DNA of 64,000 nucleotides from Haematobia irritans (lineage: Eukaryota > Arthropoda > Insecta > Diptera > Muscidae), in NCBI RefSeq assembly GCF_050003625.1, contig NC_134398.1, positions 202,672,583 through 202,736,582 on the forward strand, given 5' to 3'. Below the pieces are notes generated by a model, which worked only from the letters and a program-made list of their open reading frames with translations, was not told where the DNA came from and made no database searches. This document shows positions 11,483-23,350 of the stretch, in pieces. Each line of letters opens with the position of its first letter. Positions within the stretch are counted from its first letter, which is position 1. The position numbers and the translations under genes are program-made.

Positions 11483-12085
11483 TTTTATAGATATTTTTAC
11501 TTCTGTAGATTTTGTTTTTTACAAAAATTTATTTCTATGGATTTGTTCTGCAAAATTTTATGTCTATAGAAAATTTTTGCAAAAGTTTATTTGTATATTT
11601 GTATGTATTTTATTTCTATAGAAATTTTTTGCAATTTTTTTTTTCAGATTATATATGTAATTTGTTTTATTCGACTTTGTTTGTACCAATTAGAAAATAA
11701 TTTTTAGCTATTTAAAATTTTATTTCTATAGAAAATTTGTGCAAAATTTTATTTCTACAGAGAATTTTTGCAAAATTTTATTTGTATAGGGTTTTCTGCA
11801 AAATTTAATTTTTATGGATTTTTTTTTGTAAAATTTTATTTCCATAGAAAATGTTTGCAAAATTTTATTTCTATATATTTTGTTTTTCAAAATTGTATTT
11901 CTATAGAAAATTTTGTCAAAATGTTATTTCCATAGAAAACTTTGTCAAAATCTTATTTCTGTGGAATTTTTTTGCAAAATTTTATTTCTATAGTAATTTT
12001 TTGCAATTTTTTTCTAGAAAATTGTTGCAATTTTTTTTTATAGAAGATTTTTTGCAAAATTGTATTACTATAAATTTCGAAATCT
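11483..12085 (+). repeat. Degenerate 29-bp array, block 2
   Basis: Continuation of the plus-oriented 29-bp family to the right of the DINE-like element, with many TTTCTATAGAAA-like cores but irregular spacing and runs of T. The 90-codon frame at 11851-12123 is a read-through of these units. Confidence 0.75.
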
Positions 12086-12229
12086 TTTCACCACTTTACA
12101 ACGGTATGTTTCTCTGTTTATAATAGTTTAATTTAATTTTATTTTGATGTAGATAATTAAGCTTTCAAAATATAAACAAATAAGCTTTTGAATATCTCAC
12201 AACGGTAATCTTAATCATTACCATTCATT

Positions 12230-13110
12230 TAACATAGACAGTTCGGGCCCCTTTATTTGATTTCATTCTTAGCAATATTCTATAGTTTATACGTGTGTGT
12301 GTGTGTGGGAGAGATATCGGGAGAGAGAGGAAGAGTATATTATTCATCATGGAACTACGTTGTTATTGCCAGAATCTCACACGTATATTCATTGGTATTT
12401 AATTGTGTTGTACTGCTCTGCCTCTAAAGCAGTTGCAGTTAGCTTCAACACTAACAATGAAAATCGATATTGATCTCTCATTTTCATTCATTCGTTTCCC
12501 CTCTTCTTGGGTATACCGTAAATTCAAGTAATTTTTTTGAAACAATAACACCGGTATTGGTTTGTTGGAGAGTGAAGTCTCGTGCTACACTTGAAACTGT
12601 TCTCATTCTCTCTCGCTCTTTTGTTTCTGTATATCTCACAAACATTTGGACAGACAAAGTTGGGCCAGTTGTCAGTTCCATTCGATATCTGCTATTGTTT
12701 ACAACAAGTGTCAGTTTTTACTCGATTTTCTCGCATTTTCAAATTGTTTCGCATCGGTGCGTTTATGTCTCGTGTTTACTTATGGTGGGGCTTTGCTCTT
12801 TTGACATTCTCACATGGATTTTCATTCATCGTTTAGTGGTGGAGCTTTTCCTGGCCCACCACCCCCCACACCGCATAATTATAAGAGTTGAATAAACCCA
12901 GCACCCACCTCTTCACCACGAAATACAAGTGCTTGTTAAACATTAATTAGTTGAGAAAACTAAAACAAAAATTAACAGAAATCGCAAATTGAATAACGTC
13001 CGGCGAGCTCGTGAAAAGTGCGGTTTTGTGTATGTCGTTGATGTGATCACGTAGTCTCGGCTGTTACTGGAAATCGTTTGTTTGAAATATTGAAAAATGA
13101 ATAAATAAAA
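12230..13110 (+). promoter_or_regulatory. Unique GAGA-rich block, possible promoter/5' leader
   Basis: This block is less AT-rich and non-repetitive. It has a (GT)n tract at 12292-12307, GAGA-type clusters (gggagagagagg near 12320, ctcattctctctcgctc near 12604) and a TCAGTT initiator match at about 12674. Such GAGA clusters mark many dipteran promoters. A 141-codon frame (12470-12895) and an overlapping 84-codon frame (12582-12836) run through it, but neither shows a recognised domain and they conflict, so coding is doubtful. It could be an upstream leader exon or alternative promoter of the gene at 53 kb, or of another gene; the sequence alone does not decide. Confidence 0.3.
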
Positions 13111-15055
13111 ACAAAGTTTCGGGTTTTGTTTCGAAACCGGTTTATTGCATTTTGAATTAATTTATTTAAGCTAAGCAGCCACACATCTGTCTTGCATACC
13201 CATTACTTATGGAAATAAATTAAAATTATATCGAAATGAAATTCAAAAAATGGGGTATCAAAAGCGTAACAAATAAATTCGAAATCAAATTTTGAGTTGA
13301 ATTGGGGATTGAGTGAAGAGAGACATTCGTAACGCAGATGATTCTCTTATCTGGTTTTTCCATATTCTTCTCGAAAATGCGAGATATTCCCTTATCGAAC
13401 ATTCTAAGCTTTTTGAAATGAAAGATATTGTAAATGATTTTTTTTTTTACAGAAATCAAATAAAAAATAAATTTTCGAAATTTTCTGTGGAAAAAAAAAT
13501 TGGCGAAAATTTTCTATAGAAATTTAAATTGTTCACATATATTTTATATAGAAATAAACGTTGAAGAAAATGTTTTTATTATATTTCATGTTAGCCTGAT
13601 ACGGAATCAGGCAATTGACGTCGTATAATTAGATGAAAATGTTTTTATAGAAAACAAGTTTCCATGAAGATTTTTTATAGAAATATAATTTTGACAAAAT
13701 ATTTTCGTTGATATTTAAATGTACAAAGAGTATAACTTTTATAAAATTAATTTTTGTTAATAATTTATCTACCATAGTTTTCTTTTTGACTTTTGTCTAA
13801 TTATAACTTTGTTGATTTTCTTTATTACAGGTAATTAATAGGGGAATGGTACACTACATTATTTTCGTAAGTTTTCCTATAAAAAATTCGTAAAACTTCT
13901 TGGCATTATTTTTTTTAAATAAAACCTTTAAATTTGAACTTAAGACAATTTTTTTAAAATAATTTTTCTAATCGATTATTCTTCAGACTGCAACTGTGCA
14001 AAAAACAAAAAAAAACACACGATGACTAATTATTTGCATTTCTAATATTTAATCGTATGACACGAATTTGTATACTAGGCTGTAGTGATCATCGTTCATT
14101 TCAATTGCCAACTACCAGCCAACACACATTTATAATTGATTGATTCTTTATGGTAAATTTTCTATGAGTCAAACTCTTTGAAATATTCAGACGTCCACGT
14201 GATATAGTGGCCAATTTTTTTTTTTGTAAATATTTCCTAGGGGTTGATAATTCCTGGTTATCAGTGGCTTTCGTAAAAAGACCGCTGAAAAGGGGAATTT
14301 TCTTGAATATTCATTTAAAAAGCTTTCATACAATTTATTGCTGTCTCTTTATAACAGTCTAATTAAATTTTCCCCTGAATAAATCACTAAGAATTTACAT
14401 ATATGTAGAGTGATATAAACAAATGGGACTTCGATGTATTTTCTTTTAGAATTAAAAAAAAAAAAACTAAATGACAATGTAGAAAAAATTTATCGAAGAA
14501 AATATTTCGAAAGGTCTTTCGGAAAATTTTAAATAAATTAAATGAAATGTCGATGAATTTTATTTTATAGGAAAACAAAAAAGAAATTGCAGACATGCAA
14601 TTTTGAAAATGCTTTCTATAAAAATTTCAAAATTAAAACCAATACAAACAATTTACGAGTAAATAAAAAGTTCTATAAAACAAGAAAAAATATATTAATA
14701 GTTCGATGAAATATTCTCTAAGAATAAAATATTTATAAAATTTCAAAAATATATTTTTTTATCTATAATCATATAATTTATTAAAATTTTAATGAAATTT
14801 TCTGTAAGAATAAAATGTTCAAGAAATTTAATAAAAATATATTTTTATATAAAAATATATATATATATAAAAAAAAAAGTTTATTAAGAAAATTTCACAA
14901 CAAAAAAATAATTTTAAATGAAAAGTTCTATAAAAAAGAAGCACTTTAATAAAAAAAAAAGTTTCTAAAATTTTGGAAAAATTTTCTATATACATTAAAC
15001 TTCAACAAAATTTTTATTTAACTAAAATTGTATATAACAAATAAATAAATTTTAT
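13111..15055. other. Unique AT-rich stretch, array-like at its right end
   Basis: No supported gene. tttctttattacag followed by gtaatt at about 13817-13835 resembles splice signals but has no exon with coding character beside it. From about 14450 rightward the sequence turns into isolated minus-oriented 29-bp-like phrases (ttctataaaa, aaatttc), a decayed edge of the block that starts at 15.9 kb. A small hairpin, cctgatacggaatcagg, lies near 13595. Confidence 0.4.
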
Positions 15056-15890
15056 ATATGGAAGACGCCGGCCACTTTAACATGGGTTTGTCATTGATGG
15101 AGTAAATTTACACTTTACGACACATCTTGGACTAATTCCAAAGGACACGTCCTGGGAAAATTTAGTAGGAGCACCTCATAAACAGGTACTCATGCACCAG
15201 TCTCCTTTTTGGCACGAATCGCAAATGAATCAGAAATGAAGATCATTCGAACAATAGGTTATTCTGATAATCGTATTTCACACTCTAGCAAAAAAAAGCG
15301 TCGCCAAAAAAGTAATGAAAATGTTTTTTTTTGGATCCGGAAGTGGTGCAAAATTGATACAGAATCCATCAATTTAACATGGGCTTGTCCTTTGACGTAA
15401 GTCCTCCATTTCAACAGCCGGTGCACTGAATTTGCATCACTTCTTTAGGTGTCATCCGAATTCAATGTTTTCGATGTAAATTAAAAAATTCTGTGATATT
15501 TTGGCAAGTAAATAATTTTTATAATTTTTAATGGATTCTAACTCTTGTCTTAAAATATTTTCAAAACTTCACAATTTTTTTCAGATTAAATAATATAAAT
15601 AATTTGTACCATTTTATGAATTCATAAACTGTTTTTAACCAATTTGAAATAAAAAAAGTTAAAATTACCCATCAAAAATATGAAAAACATGTTATAAAAA
15701 AAGTTGTGCCTTTGGAAGAACTTCCAAATTTTTTTTGCTGGGTAAATGTATATATCCTATTAGATTTTAATTTCAAGCGAGTATGGAAATCAAAAAATTA
15801 TGACTATTTAAAATTTGCGACAAACGGGAGGACCGTTACCAGTCCTGTGATATGTCCATCAGCGGCAATTTACACCAATTTCCCGTAGGG
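15056..15890 (+). mobile_element. Dispersed repeat (outer family), split by an inner insertion
   Basis: Two parts, 15056-15282 and 15743-15890, match the reverse complement of 37717-38105. Shared landmarks are ctttaacatgggtttgtca, aggagcacctcataaacagg, ttggcacgaatcgca, caataggttattctgataat and ccaatttcccgtaggg. In the 37.7-kb copy these are contiguous, so the segment between them here is a later insertion. The right end ccgtaggg is a true end, because the other copy ends the same way inside a SINE. The left end is truncated at the phrase tatatggaag. No protein is encoded; the 62- and 60-codon frames are incidental. Confidence 0.75.
15283..15742 (+). mobile_element. Inner dispersed repeat with short inverted ends
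   Basis: This segment interrupts the outer family. It begins ctctagcaaaaaaaagcg and ends attttttttgctgg, giving inverted ends of the type agcaaaaaaaa. 15287-15545 matches the reverse complement of 41222-41482 (landmarks gcgtcgccaaaaaa, tccggaagtggtgcaaaatt, caacagccg(g/t)tgcactgaatt). It is probably a small non-autonomous DNA element. A target duplication could not be fixed. Confidence 0.6.
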
Positions 15891-16910
15891 ATTCTATATA
15901 TTCTATTAAAATAAAAGTTCAATAACATTTTCTATACATAAAAAATAAAAATAGTATAAATAAAAAAGTTCTATAAATCTTGTGATCTTCTATAAAAATA
16001 AAATTTCCACAATATTTTTTTTACATTGATTAACTTTTTGCAAAAAAAAAAAATCGTAACTTTCTACCAAAATAAAAGTTGAACAAAAAATTCTATAAAT
16101 TAAAAAAGAAGAAACAAAATATATAAATAATTTTAGATAAAAAAGTTCTGCAATTAATCTCAAAGTTTTCTATAAAAATAAAATTTCACTAAACATTTTA
16201 AAATTTCGATGAAACTAAACATTTAAAATTGCAAATAAATTAGAGACAACATTTAATATAAAAGCTTTTTTTTTAAATAAATTTTAGCGAAAACAAACAA
16301 AATATTTTAAATAGAAAAGTTCTATAAAGATACATCGGCATCTTCAAAAATAAAATAAATTTTTAATGAAATTTTCTATAAAGTAAAATTTTGATGAAAT
16401 TTTCTATAAAAATAAAATTTCAACGAAATTTTTTATAAAAATAAAATTTCAACGAAATTTTTTTATAAAAGTAAATAGTATGAAAAATAAAAATAGTATA
16501 AATAAAACAGTTCTATAAATCTCGTCTTCTTCTATAAAAATAACATTTCCACAATTTTTTTTTTTTTTGCAAAAAAAAGTTCGTAACTGTCTACCAAAAC
16601 AAAAGTTGAACCAAAAATTCTATAAATTAAAAAAGAAGAAACAAAATATATAAATAATTTTAAATAAAAAAGTTCTACAATAAATCTCGAAGTTTTCTAT
16701 AAAAATAAAATTTCACTAAACATTTTAAAATTTCGATGAAATTTTCTGTAAAACTAAAAATTTTAAATTACAAATAAAATAGCGACAAAATTTACTATAA
16801 AAGCTTTTAAAAAAAATTTTTAGCGAAAACAAACAAAATGTTTTAAATAGAAAAGTTCTATAAAGATAACACGGCATCTTCAAAACAAAAATTAAATTTC
16901 AACGAAATTT
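15891..16910 (-). repeat. Minus-oriented 29-bp array with a ~540-bp tandem duplication
   Basis: A segment starting aaaaataaaaatagtata at 15941 recurs at about 16483. It carries in order a ttctaccaaaa phrase, aaattaaaaaagaagaaaca and aatttcactaaacatttt. Units are the reverse complement of the family at 8.3 kb (ctata(a/g)aaataaaatttc in place of gaaattttatttctatag). Confidence 0.8.
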
Positions 16911-19900
16911 TCTATAAAAATAAAATTTTGACGAAATTTTCTATAAAATTTTCTACCAGAATAAAATTTCAACGAAATTTTCTATATAAATAAAATCTCG
17001 ACGAAATTTTTTTATAAAAATACAATTTCAACGAAATTTTCTATAAAAATAAAATTTCGACAAAATTTTCTATAAAAATAAAATTTTGACGAAATTTTCT
17101 AAAACAAAAAACTCGACGAAAAGTTTTATAAAACAAAAAACTCGACGAAAAATTTTATAAAATTTAAAAATTTTTATAAAATTTCAACAAAATTTTCTAT
17201 AAAAATAAAATGTCGACAAAATTTTCTACGAAATTTTTTATAAAACTAAAATTTCGACGAAATTTTCTTTACAAATAAAATTTCGACAAAATTTTCAATG
17301 AAAATAAAATGTTGACGAAAATTTTTATAATAATAATTCTATTAAACAAAATTTCGAATAAATTTTCTATAAAAATAAAACTTTCTTTTCTATAAAAATA
17401 AAATTTCGACAAAATTTACTATAAAGTAAAATTTTGATGACATTTTCTATCAGAATAAAATTTCAACGAAATTTTCTATATAAATAAAATCTCGACGAAA
17501 TTTTTTTATAAAAATAAAATTTCGACGAAATTTTCTATAGAAATAAAATTTTGACGAAATTTTCTATAAAAATAAAATTTCGACAAAATTTTCTATAAAA
17601 ATAAAATTTTGATGAAATTTTCTTTAAAAAAAAACTTCGACAAAATTTTCTAAAACAAAAATTTAAAAATTTTTATAAAATTTCAACAAAATTTAAATTT
17701 CAAAAATTAAATTTCAACGAAATTTTCTATAAAAATAAAATTTTGACGAAATTTTCTATAAAATTTTCTACCAGAATAAAATTTCAACGAAATTTTCTAT
17801 ATAAATAAAATCTCGACGAAATTTTTTTATAAAAATAAAATTTCGACGAAATTTTCTATAGAAATAAAATTTTGACGAAATTTTCTATAAAAATAAAATC
17901 TCGACAAAATTTTCTATAAAAATAAAATTTTGATGAAATTTTCTTTAAAAAAAAACTTCGACAAAATTTTCTAAAACAAAAATTTAAAAATTTTTATAAA
18001 ATTTCAACAAAATTTAAATTTCAAAAATTAAATTTCAACGAAATTTTCTATAAAAATAAAATTTTGACGAAATTTTCTATAAAATTTTCTACCAGAATAA
18101 AATTTCAACGAAATTTTCTATATAAATAAAATCTCGACGAAATTTTTTTATAAAAATAAAATTTCGACGAAATTTTCTATAGAAATAAAATTTTGACGAA
18201 ATTTTCTATAAAAATAAAATTTCGACAAAATTTTCTTTAAAAAAAAAACTTCGACAAAATTTTCTAAAACAAAAATTTAAAAATTTTTATAAAATTTCAA
18301 CAAAATTTTCTATAAAAATAAAATGTCGACAAAATTTTGTACGAAATTTTTTATAAAACTAAAATTTCGACGAAATTTTCTTTACAAATAAAATTTCGAC
18401 AAAATTTTCAATGAAAATAAAATGTCGACGAAATTTTTTATAGTAATAATTCTATTAAACAAAATTTCGAATAAATTTTCTATAAAAATAAAACTTTCTT
18501 TTCTATAAAAATAAAATTTCGACAAAATTTACTATAAAGTAAAATTTTGATGACATTTTCTATCAGAATAAAATTTCAACGAAATTTTCTATATAAATAA
18601 AATCTCGACGAAATTTTTTTTTATAAAAATAAAATTTCGACGAAATTTTCTATAGAAATAAAATTTTGACGAAATTTTCTATAAAAATAAAATTTCGACA
18701 AAATTTTCTATAAAAATAAAATTTTAATGAAATTTTCTTTAAAAAAAAACCTCGCCAAAATTTTCTAAAACAAAAATTTAAAAATTTTTATAAAATTTCA
18801 ACAAAATTTAAATTTCAAAAATTAAATTTCAACGAAATTTTCTATAAAAATAAAATTTTGACGAAATTTTCTATACAATTTTCTACCAGAATAAAATTTC
18901 AACGAAATTTTCTATATAAATAAAATCTCGACGAAATTTTTTTATAAAAATAAAATTTCGACGAAATTTTCTATAGAAATAAAATTTTGACGAAATTTTC
19001 TATAAAAATAAAATTTCGACAAAATTTTCTATAAAAATAAAATTTTATTGAAATTTTCTTTAAAAAAAAAAAACTTCGACAAAATTTTCTAAAACAAAAA
19101 TTTAAAAATTTTTATAAAATTTCAAAAAAATTTAAATTTCAAAAATTAAATTTCAACGAAATTTTCTATAAAAATAAAATTTTGACGAAATTTTCTATAA
19201 AATTTTCTACCAGAATAAAATTTCAACGAAATTTTCTATATAAATAAAATCTCGACGAAATTTTTTTATAAAAATAAAATTTCGACGAAATTTTCTATAG
19301 AAATAAAATTTTGACGAAATTTTCTATAAAAATAAAATTTCGACAAAATTTTCTATAAAAATAAAATTTTGATGAAATTTTCTTTAAAAAAAAACTTCGA
19401 CAACATTTTCTAAAACAAAAATTTAAAAAATTTTATAAACTTTCAACAAAATTTAAATTTCAAAAATTAAATTTCAACGAAATTTTCTATAAAAATAAAA
19501 TTTTGACGAAATTTTCTATACAATTTTCTACCAGAATAAAATTTCAACGAAATTTTCTATATAAATAAAATCTCGACGAAATTTTTTTATAAAAATAAAA
19601 TTTCGACGAAATTTTCTATAGAAATAAAATTTTGACGAAATTTTCTATAAAAATAAAATTTCGACAAAATTTTCTATAAAAATAAAATTTTAATGAAATT
19701 TTCTTTAAAAAAAAAAAAACTTCGACAAAATTTTCTAAAACAAAAATTTAAAAATTTTTATAAAATTTCAACAAAATTTAAATTTCAAAAATTAAATTTC
19801 AACGAAATTTTCTATAAAAATAAAATTTTGACGAAATTTTCTATAAAACTTTCTACCAGAATAAAATTTCAACGAAATTTTCTATATAAATAAAATCTCG

Positions 19901-20260
19901 ACGAAATTTTTTTATAAAAATAAAATTTCGACGAAATTTTCTATAGAAATAAAATTTTGACGAAATTTTCTATAAAAATAAAATTTTGACGAAATTTTCT
20001 TAAAAAAAAAAAACTTAGACAAAATTTTCTAAAACAAAAATTTAAAATTTTTTATAAAATTTCAACAAAATTTTCTATAAAAATAAAATGTCGACAAAAT
20101 TTTCTACGAAATTTTTTATAAAACTAAAATTTCGACGAAATTTTCTTTACAAATAAAATTTCGACAAAATTTTCAATGAAAATAAAATGTCGACGAAAAT
20201 TTTTATAATAATAATTCTATTAAACAAAATTTCGAATAAATTTTCTATAAAAATAAAACT
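16911..20260 (-). repeat. Minus-oriented 29-bp array with ~322-bp higher-order repeats
   Basis: A composite unit of about 11 monomers repeats. The landmark ctaccagaataaaatttcaa falls near 16954, 17768, 18089, 18883, 19207, 19528 and 19853; successive copies are 321-325 bp apart. Inside each composite unit are atctcgacgaaattttttta, a ctttaaaaaaaaact phrase and an aaatttaaatttcaaaaatt phrase in fixed order. A larger ~1.1-kb duplication is also visible: cattttctatcagaataaaa near 17442 and 18555, each after ttctattaaacaaaatttcg. Very high identity between copies points to recent unequal exchange. No coding sequence. Confidence 0.9.
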
Positions 20261-21040
20261 TCTACGTTTCTTTCGTTTTCTTTAAAAATAAAATTTCGAC
20301 GAGGTTTTCTATAGAAATAAAATGTCAACGAAATTTTCTGTAATAACATAAGTTCTATAAAAACAAAATTTCGAAGAAAGTTTCTATAAAAATAAAATTT
20401 CGCCAAAAATTTTAATAATTCTATTAAACAAAATTTCGAATAAATTTTCTATAAAAATAAAACTTCTACGTTTCTTTCGTTTTCTTTAAAAATAAAATTT
20501 CGACGAGGTTTTCTATAGAAATAAAATGTCAACGAAATTTCTGTAATAACATAAGTTCTATAAAAACAAAATTTCGAAGAAAGTTTCTATAAAAATAAAA
20601 TTTCGCCAAAAATTTCTTTACAAAAAAAATTCGACGAAATTTTCTTTACAAATAAAATTTTAGCGAAATTTTCTTTAGAAATAAAAATTCGACAAAATTT
20701 TCATTAAAAATAAAATGTCGACGAAATTTTCTGTAATAACATAAGTTCTATAGAAATAAAATTTCAACGAAATATTTTATAAAACTAAAATTTCGACCAC
20801 ATTTTCTTTAAAACTAAAATTTCCACGAAATTTTCTTTAAAAATAATATTTCCACAAAATTTTGTTTACAAATAAAATTTCGTCGAAATTTTCTACAAGA
20901 ATGAAATATCAACGAAATTCTCTGTAATAATATAAGTTCTAAAAAAATTTTATAAAAACAAAATGTGGGCGAAAAAGAAACCAAAATTTCCAACATACAA
21001 ACATTTTCTTACAAATAAAATTTTTACGAAAAATACATGT
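20261..21040 (-). repeat. Minus-oriented 29-bp array, ~195-bp duplicated phrase
   Basis: ttctacgtttctttcgtttt followed by cgacgaggttttctatag occurs at about 20265 and 20463, a tandem duplication of about 200 bp ending near 20620. Degenerate units then continue to about 21040. Confidence 0.8.
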
Positions 21041-22225
21041 AAGGAAAAATAAGATATAGAATTTCTATATTCTAAATATCTTACTTCCGTTCCGGCCATT
21101 TGAATGCTTCTCTAAAGTTCTAAACCTAGGTTAGGTTAGGTTAGGTGGCTGCCCGATGTATCAGGCTCACTTAGACTATTCAGTCAATTGTGATACCACA
21201 TTGGCGAACTTCACTGAGTGCTGCCCAATTCCATGTTAAGCTCAATGACAAGGACCTCCTTTTTATAGCCGAGTCCGAACGGTGTTCCACATTGCAGTGA
21301 AACCACTTAGAGAAGCTTTGAAATCCTCAGAAATGTCACTAGCATTATTGAGGTGGGATAATCCACCGCTGAAAAACTTTTTGGTGTTCGGTCGGAGCAG
21401 GAATCGAACCCACGACCTTGTGTATGCAAGGGGGACATGCTAACCATTGCACTACGGTGGCTCCCAAAGTTCTAAACCTACCTTAGATACATTTTAACAC
21501 ATCACCTACTCGTTCAGTGACCTTATTTATTTTCCCTTCATATTCATTAAAGATTTGAATAAATTTCCTTAGACCGATGAAACAAAAATAAAAGTGGAAA
21601 TTAGACAAAAACTTTAATATTATATTATAAAAATAAATTTCCCTAAAAATATAAATTTGACCATGTTTTTAAAATAAGATTTGGGAGAAATCTGTAGAAT
21701 TCGCCTAAATTTATTGTTAAAGAATTTATTGTCTCATATCTCATTTACGTTCTGACCATTTGAGTGTTTCTCTAAAAAATGTAAACTTCTAAAGCTGCCT
21801 TAGATAAAGTTTTAAATAAAACCTATTTGGTTTGTAACCTTATTTAATTTCCATTAACGACTTGAATAAATTTGTTCTTTCCCGAAGAAACGAAACTAAC
21901 AGTATATATTATTCAAAAGCTTGTAAAAGTATATTGTAAAAGAAAAATAATTTTTAAAAACAGAATTTTGTCGATTTATTTTTATTTATTTATTTATTTA
22001 TTTTTAATTTGGGAGAAATCTGCAGAATTCGCCTAAATTTATTGTTGAAGAGTTTTTTTCTGTTGTCTTCTCTAAAATCCAAAATTCGATAAATTTTAAA
22101 ACATAACCTACTGGTTTTGTAACCTTTTTTATTTTCCCTTGATACGAATTAATGACGTGAATAAATTTGCTGTTTTCCTTAGGCCTAAAAAAAGAAACTA
22201 AAAGTGTAAATTAGTCTAAAACAAA
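21041..22225. repeat. Three-copy degenerate ~330-bp tandem repeat
   Basis: Phrases repeat in order. The set is: tt(a/c)cgttc(c/t)g(g/a)ccatttga (about 21086 and 21749), gaataaatttcctt-like (21556, 21871, 22160), gatttgggagaaatctg then agaattcgcctaaatttatt (21680 and about 22007), and ttttgtaacctttttt-type lines. Copy one is interrupted by a SINE at 21129-21465. Without that insertion the copies are roughly 330 bp. No reading frame of interest. Confidence 0.65.
21129..21465 (-). mobile_element. tRNA-derived SINE, full-length, minus strand
   Basis: A 337-bp copy of the same SINE as at 6114, reversed. It starts with ggttaggttaggttagg (the tail) and ends with the tRNA-like head, B-box complement ggaatcgaacc and a head ending ggtggctccc. 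It is flanked by a perfect 15-bp target duplication, aaagttctaaaccta, at 21114-21128 and 21466-21480. The intact duplication and good tRNA boxes make this one of the younger copies in the window. Confidence 0.93.
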
Positions 22226-22640
22226 ATATTGATTTTCATCAAGATAATCCATAACGACACATATTTCACAACAGGTTTTTTGTTCACTCTACTTATTGAG
22301 GCATATGATTTTTCAATGATCATCTCCATATTTTATTCTAGTTTATTGTTAACACGTTTTAGAAACGATTAATGAAATTCCCACGTTCTATGACAATAAT
22401 TTTAGAAAACCGGTGTGGTCTCATTTTAGCTCTTAGTAGAAATGTTTAATAATTGTTAAAAGTTTGTGATTGTTTTTATGATCGATCTTTATCTTAAATA
22501 GTTGAGAACTGGTTTATTAGTTGGAGTTCTATTAAAAAATAAAGAAATATTTATATAGTTTCTTAGGATATTGAAACATATTAAAGTGATATTAAAGCTT
22601 CAGGCTTTTCAAAGTCTCTTAGGTCTATAGAAATTTTCTA
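22226..22640. other. Unique noncoding spacer
   Basis: AT-rich single-copy sequence between the three-copy repeat and the next array block. I see no gene, RNA or repeat in it. Confidence 0.4.
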
Positions 22641-23350
22641 TAATACATTTCCTGAACATCTGATAATTTTTTTCTATAAAAACAAAATGTTGACGAAATG
22701 TTTTGTAATAATATAAATTCTAAAAATATTTTATGAAAATAAAATTTCGGCGAAATTTTCTTTAAAATTAAAATTTCGACGAAGTTTTCTATAAAAATAA
22801 AATTTTAACAAATTTTTCTATAAAATTAAAATTTCTACGAAATTTTCTGTAAAACTATAAAATTAAAATTTCGACGAAATTTTCTATCTAAAATTTCCAT
22901 GATTTGTTTTAAAATAAAATTTAGACGAAATTTTCTATTTTAAATTTCCATGAATTTTTTTAAAATAAAATTTAGACGAAATTTTCTATAAAAATAAAAT
23001 TTCGAGGAAATTTTTTATAAAAATAAAATTTCCACAAAATTTTCTATAAAATTAAAATGTTGGCGAAAATTTCTATAAAAATAAAATGTTGGCGAAAATT
23101 TCTATAAAAACAGAATGTCGACGAAATTTTTTGTAATAATATAAGTTCTAAAAAATAAAAAAAAACTATGAAAATAATATTTCGGCGTGGTGTTCTTTAA
23201 AACTAAAATTTCAAAATAAAATTCCGACGAAATTTTCTGTAAAAATAAAATCTCGATGAAATTTTCTATAAAAATAAGATTTCCACAAAATTTTCTATAA
23301 AATTAAAATTTCCAGGAAATTTTCTGTAATAAAAAATTCTGTTAAATTTT
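22641..23350 (-). repeat. Minus-oriented 29-bp array, block 2
   Basis: About 20 degenerate monomers of the form aaataaaatttcgacgaaat with ttctataa cores, the same orientation as 15.9-21.0 kb. A short tandem duplication (aaatttagacgaaattttct near 22918 and 22968) is visible. Confidence 0.85.

Noticed and set aside
12470..12895. 141-codon frame as a protein-coding gene
   Set aside because: No recognised domain, overlapping frame on the same strand, promoter-like composition; kept only as a possible regulatory block.
13817..13835. Adjacent acceptor and donor-like signals (ttattacag then gtaatt)
   Set aside because: They leave no exon between them and no coding-like sequence on either side; possible recursive splice site, but unsupported without transcripts.
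21129..21145. Interstitial telomere sequence (TTAGG)n
   Set aside because: Only three or four repeats, and it is the tail of a SINE with a 15-bp target duplication, so not a telomeric remnant.
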